54,761 nt of DNA from Stenotrophomonas panacihumi (GCF_001431645.1 NZ_LLXU01000053.1:1-54761); one strand, 5' to 3'; numbered from the stretch's first letter, positions 10,905 to 22,189 are shown. A program made the numbers and translations. Notes: generated by a model from the letters alone, not told the origin.

Positions 10905-10974
10905 CCGCGGCGGTCGGGGCGACAGCGCTGCCGGATTGGGCTAAAAAGGCAGCCATCCCCCGAACCGATCCGCC

Positions 10975-11466
10975 ATGAGTCCCCCCGACGCCGAACTGCG
11001 GCAGCTCGCCGAGCTGCTGGGAAGCCAACTGCACGCCGCGCGCGAGCGCCTGGTCACCGCCGAGAGCTGCACCGGCGGCTGGATCGCCAAGGCGGTCACC
11101 GACGTCGCCGGTTCCTCGGCGTGGTTCGATTGCGGCATGGCGGCCTACAGCTACGAGGCCAAGCAGGCGCTGCTGGGCGTGCGCCCGCAGACGCTGGAAG
11201 TGCATGGCGCGGTGAGCCGCGAGACGGTGATCGAGATGGTCTCCGGCGCGCTGGTCAATTCCGGCGCGAGCATCGCCGTGGCGGTGACCGGCATCGCCGG
11301 GCCGGGCGGCGGCAGCGAGGACAAGCCGGTCGGCACCGTGTGGGTCGGCTGGAAGCGCCGCGGCGGCTACGCCAAGGCCGAGGTGTTCCATTTCGATGGC
11401 GACCGCGACGCGGTGCGCCGCCAGACCGTGGCCGCCGCGCTGCGCGGCTTGAGCGCGCTGCTGTGA
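10975..11466 (+). CDS. pncC: NMN amidohydrolase PncC (CinA C-terminal domain)
   Basis: A 163-residue stand-alone CinA C-terminal domain enzyme that deamidates nicotinamide mononucleotide in NAD recycling. Family motifs are LVTAESCTGGWIAKAVTDVAGSSAWFDCGMAAYS, GAVSRETVIEM and AVTGIAGPGGGSEDKPVGTVWVG. Length equals E. coli PncC. In many gammaproteobacteria this gene lies upstream of recA; here ubiB and lexA come between. Confidence 0.94.
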   Translation: MSPPDAELRQLAELLGSQLHAARERLVTAESCTGGWIAKAVTDVAGSSAWFDCGMAAYSYEAKQALLGVRPQTLEVHGAVSRETVIEMVSGALVNSGASIAVAVTGIAGPGGGSEDKPVGTVWVGWKRRGGYAKAEVFHFDGDRDAVRRQTVAAALRGLSALL

Positions 11467-11506
11467 ACGCCGGGGCGCGCCACGCCGGCAAGGGGAGGGC
11501 GCGCTG

Positions 11507-13180
11507 ATGTGGGAGGCGCTGGGCACGGTACGCGACCTGGGGCGGATGCAGGAGATCGCCTCGGTCCTGATTCGTTACGGCTTCGGCGACATCGTGCGGC
11601 GCATCGGCCTGGCGCAATGGCTGGAGCGCGCGGGCCGCCTGCTGCACTGGCACAACGCCGACGGGATGCTGCGCATGTCCGCGGCCACGCGCGTGCGGCG
11701 CGCGCTGGAGGATCTCGGCCCGACGTTCGTCAAGCTCGGCCAGGTGATGGCCACGCGCGTGGACCTGCTGCCGCCGGAGTGGATCGCCGAGCTGAGCGAG
11801 CTGCAGAACGCGGTGCCGGCGCTGCCGTTCGAGCAGGTGCGTCCGCAACTGGTGGCCGACCTGGGCGCGCCGCCGGAGGAGATTTTCGCGCGGCTGGACG
11901 AACAGCCGCTGGCCGCCGCCTCGCTGGCGCAGACCCATCGCGCGTGGCTGGATGACGGGCGCGCCGTGGTGCTGAAGATCCGGCGCCCGGGCATCGGCGA
12001 AGTGATCGAGGCCGACCTGCGCTTGCTGGCGCGGCTGGCCGAGGTGATCGAAACACAGCTGCCGGACCTGCGCCGTTACCGGCCGGCCGAGGTGGTGCGG
12101 CAGTTCACCGTCTCGCTGCGGCGCGAGCTGGATTTCGCCGCCGAGTGCCGGCATGCGGAGAAGATCGCGGGCAATTTCGCCGGGCATCCGGAGATCTTCA
12201 TTCCGGCCGTGCATTGGGCGTGGACCTGCGCCTCGCTCAACGTGCAGGACTTCGTGGACGGCATCCCGGGCCGCGACCTGGCGGCGGTGGATGCGGCGGG
12301 GCTGGATCGCGTCGAGCTGGCGCGTCGTGGCGCGGGCATCGTGCTCAAGATGGTGCTGGAGGATGGCTACTTCCATGCCGATCCGCACCCGGGAAACATC
12401 TTCTACCTGCGCGACGGCCGCATCGGGGTAATCGACTTCGGCATGGTGGGGCGGCTGAGCGAGGAGCGGCGTTTCCAGATCGCGCGGCTGCTGCATGGCG
12501 CGGTGGAGCACGATGCCGAGGCGGTGACCGACGTGCTGTTGGCCTGGGCCGACGGCGGCCTGGACGTGGACGAGGGCCGCCTGCAGACGGACGTGGCGCT
12601 GTTCGTGGAGCAGTACCGCGGCGTGCCGCTGAAGGAACTGCGCATCGGGCAGATGCTGGGGGAGATCACCGGGATCCTGCGCGAGCATTCGCTGGTGCTG
12701 CCTTCGGACCTGGCGCTGATGATCAAGGCGTTCCTGACGCTGGAGGGGATGGGGCGGCAGCTCGATCCGGATTTCGACATGGCCAGCGAGGCGCGGCCCT
12801 ACCTGCAACGGGTGATGCTGCAGCGCTTCGGGCCGGCGCAGGTATGGCAGCGCGGGCGGCGCGGCGTGAGCGGTTTGCTGGAGCTGGCCGGGGATTTGCC
12901 GCGCGACCTGCGCCGGTTGCTGCAGGCGGCCAAGCGCGGGCGGCTGCAGTTGCGGGTGGAGACGGAGGCGCTGAAGGGGTTCGGGGACCAGGTCAATCGC
13001 GCGGCCAATCGGCTGACGATGGGGATCGTGACCGCGGCGCTGATCATCGGGTCTTCCATCGTGATGAACAGCATCGGGGGAGTGTCGAGTCGCTGGCTCC
13101 TGGCGATGGGGGTGACCGGGTTCATCGGGGCCGGGTTGTGTGGGCTTTGGATTCTTTATGCGATTTGGCGGAGTCGGTAG
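11507..13180 (+). CDS. ubiB: UbiB/ABC1-family atypical kinase-like ATPase
   Basis: A 557-residue member of the ADCK/UbiB family, needed for ubiquinone synthesis in E. coli. The family KxGQ motif is FVKLGQVMATR (Lys76). The Ala-rich loop replacing the kinase glycine loop is LAAASLAQTHRA (~135-146), and the ATP-binding Lys is in VVLKIRRPG (Lys157). HADPHPGN and VIDFGMVGR are the catalytic and metal loops. Two C-terminal hydrophobic segments (~505-525 and ~530-553) anchor it in the inner membrane. A paralogue of this broad family cannot be excluded. The last 15 sense codons all end in G or T. Confidence 0.88.
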   Translation: MWEALGTVRDLGRMQEIASVLIRYGFGDIVRRIGLAQWLERAGRLLHWHNADGMLRMSAATRVRRALEDLGPTFVKLGQVMATRVDLLPPEWIAELSELQNAVPALPFEQVRPQLVADLGAPPEEIFARLDEQPLAAASLAQTHRAWLDDGRAVVLKIRRPGIGEVIEADLRLLARLAEVIETQLPDLRRYRPAEVVRQFTVSLRRELDFAAECRHAEKIAGNFAGHPEIFIPAVHWAWTCASLNVQDFVDGIPGRDLAAVDAAGLDRVELARRGAGIVLKMVLEDGYFHADPHPGNIFYLRDGRIGVIDFGMVGRLSEERRFQIARLLHGAVEHDAEAVTDVLLAWADGGLDVDEGRLQTDVALFVEQYRGVPLKELRIGQMLGEITGILREHSLVLPSDLALMIKAFLTLEGMGRQLDPDFDMASEARPYLQRVMLQRFGPAQVWQRGRRGVSGLLELAGDLPRDLRRLLQAAKRGRLQLRVETEALKGFGDQVNRAANRLTMGIVTAALIIGSSIVMNSIGGVSSRWLLAMGVTGFIGAGLCGLWILYAIWRSR

Positions 13181-13194
13181 GGGATGGGGGTGTT

Positions 13195-13218
13195 GCGGCC
13201 GTAGGCCGCTTTGTTTTT
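13195..13218 (+). terminator. Terminator of ubiB
   Basis: GCGGCC (13195-13200) pairs with GGCCGC (13204-13209) around GTA and is followed by TTTGTTTTT. The stem equals that of the smr-gene terminator at 97-118. A G+T-rich linker to 13286 then leads into element E2. Confidence 0.85.
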
Positions 13219-13286
13219 GGGTTTCCTTGGGCGTTGGGGGTTGTTGGCCTTCGAGGTTGATCGGCTGTTTGTGGTTGTGTGCACGC

Positions 13287-13392
13287 CCTGCGGGGGCCGG
13301 GCCCTTTCGGGACACGCCGTGAACCCATCCATGGGGGCTCGTCGGCGACATCCATGTCGCCAACGGTCCCGAAAGGGCCCAGCCCCCGCAGG
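13287..13392 (+). repeat. Palindromic intergenic element E2 (complete copy)
   Basis: The outer stem joins 13287-13313 with 13366-13392: 27 positions with one mismatch. The 52-nt interior holds two small hairpins, CCCA-TCCA-TGGG (13324-13335) and GGCGACA-TCCA-TGTCGCC (13344-13361), so the RNA or cruciform would fold as a three-way junction. The core recurs at E3, E4 and E5 with very few changes, while the arms differ between copies and stay complementary. There is no coding capacity and no transposase nearby. Confidence 0.9.
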
Positions 13393-13662
13393 CCCTCCAG
13401 ATCCCCTCGACCGGATGACAACAGCCAAAGCAACGCGCCACGGCGCGCCGGAGCGGCTTCAGCCGCGACTGGAAGAGCAATGGGAAGGTGGATGTTGGAG
13501 ATATGAAGGAAGGGTCAGAGGAAGGCTTTTGCTTTTGCTCTTCTCCCTCCCACTCTCCGCGCGCCTTTATCGAAGCGGGATCAATGACGCGCCTAGCCCG
13601 GGGCCCGTACCGTAAGCCGACGTCTCAGCCGCAAACCGCAACCGCGGCCAACAAAAAAACAT
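13393..13662. other. Non-coding stretch between E2 and lexA
   Basis: No convincing gene. The first ~60 bases are C+A rich. A REP-like hairpin GCGGC-TTCA-GCCGC lies at 13453-13466 (GAGCGGCTTCAGCCGCGAC context), resembling short REP palindromes of xanthomonads and pseudomonads. A run of GCTTTT-like repeats and a pyrimidine-rich patch follow near 13527-13555. The end leads into the lexA promoter. Confidence 0.6.
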
Positions 13663-13691
13663 TTGCACGGCAATGGCGTTAGTAGTAATAC
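13663..13691 (+). promoter_or_regulatory. Predicted lexA promoter
   Basis: TTGCAC (13663-13668), a 17-nt spacer and TAATAC (13686-13691) form a good sigma-70 promoter. Transcription would start 6-9 nt further on, that is at or next to the A of the lexA ATG (13700). No Shine-Dalgarno fits between promoter and start, so the mRNA is probably leaderless. Confidence 0.6.
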
Positions 13692-13697
13692 TACTAA
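13679..13697. promoter_or_regulatory. LexA operator (SOS box, Xanthomonas type)
   Basis: TTAGTAGTAATACTACTAA has two 9-base arms in perfect inverted symmetry around a central A. It contains TTAG-N6-TACTA, the LexA target known from Xanthomonas and unlike the E. coli CTGT-N8-ACAG box. It covers the predicted -10 and ends two bases before the lexA ATG, so LexA binding would block its own transcription. Confidence 0.92.
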
Positions 13698-13699
13698 CC

Positions 13700-14344
13700 A
13701 TGGACCTGACCGAAACCCAGCAAGCCATCCTGGCCATGATCGCCGAGCGGATCGAAGGCGAGGGCGTGCCCCCCTCGCAGACCGAAATCGCCCGCGCCTT
13801 CGGCTTCAAGGGCGTGCGCGCCGCGCAGTACCACCTGGAGGCGCTCGAGCAGGCCGGCGCCATTCGCCGGGTCCCCGGCCAGGCCCGCGGCATCCGCCTG
13901 GTCACCCCGGCCGCCGCCCCCACGCCGGCGGCCAACGACGAGGCCCTCCGCGCCGATGATGTCCTGCGCCTGCCGGTGCTCGGACGGGTCGCCGCCGGCC
14001 TGCCCATCGGCGCCGATATCGGTTCGGAAGACTTCGTGGTGCTGGATCGGGTGTTCTTCTCCCCGGCACCCGATTACCTGCTCAAGGTGCAGGGCGATTC
14101 GATGATCGACGAAGGCATCTTCGACGGCGACCTCATCGGCGTGCACCGCACGCGCGATGCCCGCTCCGGCCAGATCGTGGTGGCGCGCATCGACGAGGAA
14201 ATCACCGTCAAGCTGCTGAAGGTCGGCAAGGACCGCATCCGCCTGCTGCCACGCAATCCGGACTACGCACCGATCGAAGTGCTGCCGGACCAGGACTTCG
14301 CCATCGAAGGCCTGTACTGCGGCCTGCTCAGGCCCAATCGTTGA
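13700..14344 (+). CDS. lexA: SOS repressor LexA
   Basis: A 214-residue repressor and self-cleaving protease. The winged-helix DNA-binding domain covers ~1-68, with recognition helix RAAQYHLEAL. The cleavage bond is Ala99-Gly100 in GRVAAGLP; the catalytic dyad is Ser134 (QGDSMID) and Lys171 (ITVKLLK), with the same 37-residue spacing as in E. coli. The ATG at 13700 directly follows the operator. An in-frame ATG at 13673 would put the operator inside the gene and is less likely. recA and recX follow. Confidence 0.97.
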   Translation: MDLTETQQAILAMIAERIEGEGVPPSQTEIARAFGFKGVRAAQYHLEALEQAGAIRRVPGQARGIRLVTPAAAPTPAANDEALRADDVLRLPVLGRVAAGLPIGADIGSEDFVVLDRVFFSPAPDYLLKVQGDSMIDEGIFDGDLIGVHRTRDARSGQIVVARIDEEITVKLLKVGKDRIRLLPRNPDYAPIEVLPDQDFAIEGLYCGLLRPNR

Positions 14345-14516
14345 GCGGGCTTCCCAGGCGCCAGGCCGTCGTTTCCCGACGTCCGGCCAAGGCCCAGGCC
14401 GCTACCGCGGGCCACCCCGGGAAAATAAATTGAACGCGTCGCCGGCAATCTCAGCCTTTGCGATACGCGACCCTTAGATTGACGCCATACCGAAATCACT
14501 GACGAGGACCACCCAG

Positions 14517-15551
<1,035 letters not shown>

Positions 15552-15671
15552 GTTTTCACCTATCGCGGGGCGGCGGAGTCAGTGCCGTCGTACCCGCGGT
15601 AGCTTTTATGCACGCCAGGAGGGCAGGCGCCAAGGATGGCGCGATGTCTCTGGATCACGGTAGGGACGTTC

Positions 15672-16163
15672 ATGAACGACGAGGCAGAAGGCCGTCGTCG
15701 CGGCCGACGGCCGCGGCCGGAGCCCACGCCCGTGCAGCGGGCCCTGGGCCTGCTGGTGCGACGCGAGCACTCACGCAAGGAACTGGTGCGCAAGCTGCGC
15801 GGCCGGGGCGTGGAGGCCGAGGATGCCGATGCCGCCGTGGCCCGGCTCGCCGGGGAAGGCTGGCAGGATGACACGCGCTTCGCCGAATCCCTGGTGCGTT
15901 CGCGTGCCGCCAGCGGCTATGGGCCGCTGCATGTCCGTGCCGAGCTGGGTACCCATGGGCTGGATCGCGAGGCCGTAGCCACCGCCATGGAGGCCTACGA
16001 GGGCGATTGGCGCGAGAACGCGCGGGACCTGGTACGCCGTCGCTTCGGCGAGGCCGGGCCCCAGGACCTGACGCAGCGGCGCAAGGCCGCCGAGCTACTG
16101 GCGCGCCGCGGCTTCGACGCCGACACCATCCGCGCGGCCACCCGCTTCGACGCTGACGACTGA
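15672..16163 (+). CDS. recX: RecA regulator RecX
   Basis: A 163-residue modulator that binds RecA filaments and limits their growth. The three-helix RecX repeats are visible: [84 protein letters not shown]. The start at 15672 (MNDEAEGRR) is chosen over an in-frame ATG at 15636, whose extra residues are unlike the family. A basic Arg-rich N-terminus (~7-20) precedes the first repeat. Confidence 0.93.
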   Translation: MNDEAEGRRRGRRPRPEPTPVQRALGLLVRREHSRKELVRKLRGRGVEAEDADAAVARLAGEGWQDDTRFAESLVRSRAASGYGPLHVRAELGTHGLDREAVATAMEAYEGDWRENARDLVRRRFGEAGPQDLTQRRKAAELLARRGFDADTIRAATRFDADD

Positions 16164-16271
16164 GCGGCCAAGGCCTGATAACCTTGCGGGTTCAAGGTTG
16201 TACGGTGCGTTCCGCCTCCCCATATGGAAGGCAGGACACCGGACACCGCCGCCCGCCTGACTGCCAGCCCC

Positions 16272-18920
<2,649 letters not shown>

Positions 18921-19048
18921 ACGCCGCGCCCGCGAACCTTGATGGGGGGCAGGGTCGTCGTTAACATTCCTGCTCTTTATTCCCTTTATCCGCGACGCCT
19001 TAGGGAGTCGCGTGCTGGCGGGACCGCCAGCCCTTGGAGATTCTGGAC

Positions 19049-19261
19049 ATGTTGATCCTTACTCGCCGTGTTGGCGAAACCCTGATGATCGGAGACTCGG
19101 TCACGGTCACGGTGCTTGGCGTAAAGGGCAATCAGGTGCGCATCGGCATCACCGCGCCGAAGGACGTGGCGGTGCATCGCGAAGAAATCTACCAGCGCAT
19201 CCAGCGCGGCGATGAGCCGGTGGCCTCGGGTGCCGGTGGTCACGAAGATTCCGCCGGTTGA
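19049..19261 (+). CDS. csrA: Carbon storage regulator CsrA
   Basis: A 70-residue dimeric RNA-binding regulator of translation (RsmA in xanthomonads). [52 protein letters not shown] contains the conserved strand-1 RNA-binding residues (Leu4, Arg6) and strand-5 VHREE. TTGGAG precedes the ATG at 19049. The C-terminal tail is Gly/Glu/Ser rich and variable. Confidence 0.98.
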   Translation: MLILTRRVGETLMIGDSVTVTVLGVKGNQVRIGITAPKDVAVHREEIYQRIQRGDEPVASGAGGHEDSAG

Positions 19262-19274
19262 TCGCAACAAAGGG

Positions 19275-19304
19275 TTTACGTTGACCCCCTCTTGCCGGTA
19301 TTCT
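19275..19304 (+). promoter_or_regulatory. Possible tRNA-Ser promoter
   Basis: TTTACG (19275-19280) and TATTCT (19299-19304) are 18 nt apart and lie about 50 nt before the tRNA. TTGACC at 19281-19286 is a better -35 hexamer but has no -10 at the right distance. Confidence 0.35.
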
Positions 19305-19351
19305 TCGCGGCCTGTCGCGGAACACCAGCGGCAGGACGCAAAGCAAAACCC

Positions 19352-19444
19352 GGAGTGATGCCCGAGAGGCCGAAGGGGCTCCCCTGCTAAGGGAGTATAG
19401 GGTCAAAAGCTCTATCGAGGGTTCGAATCCCTCTCACTCCGCCA
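19352..19444 (+). tRNA. tRNA-Ser (anticodon GCU)
   Basis: Acceptor arms GGAGTGA and TCACTCC close the molecule, followed by G and an encoded CCA (19442-19444). The anticodon stem CTCCC/GGGAG (19379-19395) presents GCT at 19386-19388. A long variable arm and a GTTCGAATCC T-arm are typical of class II serine tRNAs. It reads AGC/AGU codons. Confidence 0.96.
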
Positions 19445-19450
19445 AGTCAA

Positions 19451-19477
19451 AAGCCGCTGCCTGCAGCGGCTTTTTTC
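19451..19477 (+). terminator. Terminator of tRNA-Ser
   Basis: AAGCCGCTGC (19451-19460) pairs with GCAGCGGCTT (19463-19472) and runs into six T residues. It starts 7 nt after the CCA end. Confidence 0.92.
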
Positions 19478-19516
19478 ATGCCCGCGCGTCGGCGCGATGG
19501 CGGGGTTGCGGAAGGA

Positions 19517-19699
19517 TCAGGCAGGCGTGGCCGTGGCGTCGGGCCGGTATTCCCAACGCTGCCCACGGCGCTGTGCGTCCTCGCGTTGCGCGGGCGTCGG
19601 CTCGGCGTCGTAGCGAACTTCGAAGGCCACCGGCGCGTCGTCGCATTCGGTGATCAAGACCCAGTGCCCGGTGTCGTTGTCGCGAGGGGTGCTGCTCAT
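19517..19699 (-). CDS. Small uncharacterised protein
   Basis: A 60-residue hydrophilic protein (MSSTPRDNDTGHWVLITECDDAPVAFEVRYDAEPTP...). The central WVLITECDDAPVAFEVRYDAEPT looks like short beta strands, and no signal peptide or membrane segment is visible. The ribosome site is weak. No other frame here is better, and the protein-like composition favours a real gene, but I do not recognise a family. Confidence 0.5.
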   Translation of the reverse strand: MSSTPRDNDTGHWVLITECDDAPVAFEVRYDAEPTPAQREDAQRRGQRWEYRPDATATPA

Positions 19700-19880
19700 G
19701 GCGGGCTCTTGGAGGCCGGGGTTCGACAGGGCGGGGCGGGTGCCGGGTTTCCGGCGGCGGCGTACTTTGCCACGCGCTGTGTGACGAATAAGCGACGCGA
19801 TCCTACGCCTGTCGGTGTTGTTTATCTGTCGGAGATTGCACGGTTTGCGATCGTGCAGCGCGGCCAGTGGACGGGCATGA

Positions 19881-19905
19881 AAAAGGCCGCCCGAAGGCGG
19901 CCTTT
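19881..19905 (-). terminator. Terminator after the 107-residue acidic-tail protein
   Basis: On the minus strand AAAGGCCGCC (19905-19896) pairs with GGCGGCCTTT (19891-19882) around a 4-nt loop and ends in a T run. It lies 22 bp after the stop at 19928. Confidence 0.85.
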
Positions 19906-19927
19906 CCCGGAGGCGGGACGGGTGGGC

Positions 19928-20251
19928 TTACGCCGCTTCGTCTTCCTCGCCGTCCTCTTCTTCTTCCAGTTCGCCGTCGGCACCGATGATCGCCACGCCC
20001 TCATCGTCCGCGCCTTCGCGGACCAGGGTGAAGAAGGCATCGAAGCGGTACACCTGCAACTCGGGGAGTTCCTCGAAGCCGTAGTGCGTGCAGATCTCGC
20101 GGTAGCGGGCGTACACCGCGCGCCAGACCGTCGCGTCGATCTCCTCGGCGCCGAACCAGGCATACAGCTCGTCCCAGGCACAGGTGGCGGCGCCGTAGCG
20201 CGCAACGCGGTCGATCAGGTTCGAAAAGGCAACATCGTGGTGCGTGAGCAT
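19928..20251 (-). CDS. Uncharacterised protein with acidic C-terminal tail
   Basis: A 107-residue protein. The first ~85 residues (MLTHHDVAFSNLIDRVARYGAATCAWDELYAWF...) look helical and rich in aromatic residues. The last ~15 are almost all Glu/Asp (ELEEEEDGEEDEAA). GGAG lies 6 nt before the ATG at 20251, which supports this start over the TTG at 20287. It has its own terminator. I do not recognise the family; the acidic tail suggests binding to a basic protein partner, which is inference only. Confidence 0.7.
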   Translation of the reverse strand: MLTHHDVAFSNLIDRVARYGAATCAWDELYAWFGAEEIDATVWRAVYARYREICTHYGFEELPELQVYRFDAFFTLVREGADDEGVAIIGADGELEEEEDGEEDEAA

Positions 20252-20328
20252 GACGGCTCCAGGTGGAAGAGACCGGCATGGAAGCAAATCCGACCGGGCG
20301 AAGTAAAGCCTCCCTCGGCCGTGGCATG

Positions 20329-20355
20329 AAAAGCGCGCCGCATCACGCGGCGCGC
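20329..20355 (-). terminator. Terminator of the pirin gene
   Basis: Stem GCGCGCCGC (20333-20341) with GCGGCGCGC (20347-20355) and a 5-nt loop; on the minus strand it is followed by TTTT. It starts 14 bp after the pirin stop codon. Confidence 0.85.
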
Positions 20356-20369
20356 CTTCCGGTCATGGC

Positions 20370-21083
20370 TCAGTGCCAGCCCTGCAGCGAGAGGTCGAAC
20401 AGCAGGAACTCGGCGTCCTGGGCGTTGGCGAACACCAGCAGGGATTCGTCGCGGATCTGCACCGCGTCACCGGCCGAGAGCGCCACGCCGTTGACCTCCA
20501 GCGTGCCGCGCGCCACTTGCACGTAGGCGCCGCGTCCGTCCGCCAGCGCGTACTCCACGCGGTCGCTGCCATCGAGGATGGAGGCGTACAGGCGCGCGTC
20601 CTGGTGGATCTTCAGCGCGCCGTCGGCGGCGTCCGGCGAGGCGATCAACCGCAGCCGGCCGCGCTTGTCCTCGGGGCTGAAGTGCTTCTCCTCGTAGCTC
20701 GGTTCGATGCCGTTGCGCTCCGGGATCACCCAGATCTGCATGAAGTGCACCGGCGCGCTGCGCGAGCCGTTGAACTCGCTGTGGGTGACGCCGCTGCCGG
20801 CGCTCATGCGCTGGACGTCGCCGTAGTGCAGCACCGAGCCGGTGCCCATGCTGTCCTTGTGCTCCAGCGCGCCATCCAGGACGTAGGAGATGATCTCCAT
20901 GTCGCGGTGGCCATGGGTGCCGAAGCCTTCGCCCGGCTGCACGCGGTCTTCGTTGATCACCCGCAGCGGGCCGAAGCCCATGTAGCGCGGGTCGTGGTAG
21001 TGGGCGAAGGAGAAGGTGTGGCGCGAGGACAGCCAGCCGTGTTCGGCGCGGCCCCGGGCATCGCTCTTGCGGATCTGCAGCAT
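20370..21083 (-). CDS. Pirin family protein (possible quercetin 2,3-dioxygenase type)
   Basis: A 237-residue bicupin. The N-terminal cupin carries the metal ligands GFGTHGHRDMEIISYVLDG and GVTHSEFN, typical of pirins. The first residues MLQIRKSDARGRAEHGWLSSRHTFSFAHYHDP are the family start. Members such as E. coli YhhW have quercetinase activity in vitro; the physiological substrate is unknown. AAGGAG precedes the ATG at 21083. A LysR gene diverges 112 bp away and is the likely regulator, a common pirin pairing. Confidence 0.92.
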   Translation of the reverse strand: MLQIRKSDARGRAEHGWLSSRHTFSFAHYHDPRYMGFGPLRVINEDRVQPGEGFGTHGHRDMEIISYVLDGALEHKDSMGTGSVLHYGDVQRMSAGSGVTHSEFNGSRSAPVHFMQIWVIPERNGIEPSYEEKHFSPEDKRGRLRLIASPDAADGALKIHQDARLYASILDGSDRVEYALADGRGAYVQVARGTLEVNGVALSAGDAVQIRDESLLVFANAQDAEFLLFDLSLQGWH

Positions 21084-21097
21084 GGTCTTTCTCCTTG

Positions 21098-21209
21098 ATG
21101 TTCGATGATGTCGATCGGAGGCGTTTCCTCCTTGGCGTGCAGTCTGTGCGCTTCATCGGGAAAGAAAAAGCGAGTAGATTCGAGCGCCATCATCGATGGA
21201 TTCGAACAT
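21098..21209. promoter_or_regulatory. Inverted repeat between pirin and LysR genes
   Basis: ATGTTCGATGATG (21098-21110) and CATCATCGATGGATTCGAACAT (spanning 21188-21209) are imperfect inverted copies flanking the pirin-LysR divergent region. One half lies just upstream of pirin, the other over the LysR start codon. This suits autorepression with activation of the neighbour, but the arrangement is only suggestive. Confidence 0.35.
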
Positions 21210-22119
21210 GAAGATCAGCCTGGAAGCCCTGCAGATCCTGGACGCCATCGACCGCAGGGGCTCCTTCGCCGGGGCCGCCAAGGTGCTCTACAGGGTGCCT
21301 TCGACGATCTCCTACACCGTGGCCAAACTGGAGGAGGACCTCGGCGTGCAGCTGTTCGAGCGCCTCGGACCCAAGGCCACGCCCACCGAGGCCGGCCGCG
21401 AGCTGCTCAAGGAGGGCCGCCACCTGCTGCGCGCCGCCCAGGAGCTGGAGGTGCGCGTGCGCCGGGTGGCTTCGGGTTGGGAGTCGGAGTTCGCGCTGGG
21501 CCTGGATTCGCTGTTCCCCGTCTCCCTGCTGGCCGCCGACATCGCCGCCTTCTACGAGGCCGCCGACAGCACCCGGCTGCGGCTGGTGAGCGAATCGCTT
21601 TCCGGCACCTGGGAGGCGCTGCTGGACCGCCGCGCCGACCTGCTGGTGGCGGCGGGCGAGGGGCCCAGTGGCGGCGGCTATGTGGTCGAGCCGCTCGGCA
21701 CGGTGCGCTTCGTGTTCGCGGTGGCGCCCACCCATCCGCTGGCCGGGCGCGCGCATGTCGATGCGGCCGAGCTCGCGCTGCATCGCGCGGTGGCGGTGGC
21801 CGATTCGGCGCGCCGCCTGCTGCCGCGCACGGTGGGCCTGCAATCGGCGCAGGACGTGCTCAGCGTGCCCGACATGCAAGGCAAGTACGCCCTGCAGCTG
21901 GCCGGCCTGGGCTGCGGCTTCCTGCCCGAGCCCTGCGCGCGGGCGGCGATCTCCGCCGGCACGCTGGTGGCGGTCGATGTCGAACAACCCAAGCCGGACG
22001 AAACCTTTTATCTCGCCTGGCGCACCGGCGAGCAGGGCGAGGCGCTGGCCTGGTGGCTGCGCCGCCTGCGCGCGCCGGGCGTGTTCGAGGGATGGCTGCA
22101 GCGGCTCGCCGGAACGTAG
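21196..22119 (+). CDS. LysR-family transcriptional regulator
   Basis: A 307-residue LysR regulator. The N-terminal winged helix is LEALQILDAIDRRGSFAGAAKVLYRVPSTISYTVAKLEEDLGVQLFERLGPKATPTEAGRELL (~8-70). A type 2 periplasmic-binding-like effector domain follows (~95-300). An ATG at 21208 (MKISLEALQ) is an equally possible start. It diverges from the pirin gene and probably controls it; the effector is unknown. Confidence 0.92.
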   Translation: MDSNMKISLEALQILDAIDRRGSFAGAAKVLYRVPSTISYTVAKLEEDLGVQLFERLGPKATPTEAGRELLKEGRHLLRAAQELEVRVRRVASGWESEFALGLDSLFPVSLLAADIAAFYEAADSTRLRLVSESLSGTWEALLDRRADLLVAAGEGPSGGGYVVEPLGTVRFVFAVAPTHPLAGRAHVDAAELALHRAVAVADSARRLLPRTVGLQSAQDVLSVPDMQGKYALQLAGLGCGFLPEPCARAAISAGTLVAVDVEQPKPDETFYLAWRTGEQGEALAWWLRRLRAPGVFEGWLQRLAGT

Positions 22120-22189
22120 CATCCCCGCCGCAGCGGCTGGCCCGGCGCGATAATGCCCCCACGCTGCGGCATCCCTTCTGGAAAATCCC

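Noticed and set aside
13140..13615. Small open frames across the ubiB-lexA gap
   Set aside because: They run through the terminator and palindrome E2, have no ribosome sites, and the same peptides arise from every repeat copy.
13673..13700. Earlier lexA start at 13673
   Set aside because: It would add nine hydrophobic residues, put the operator inside the coding region and has no ribosome site.
14470..14490. Second LexA box upstream of recA
   Set aside because: TTAG occurs at 14474 but is followed by GCCAT rather than TACTA at the right spacing.
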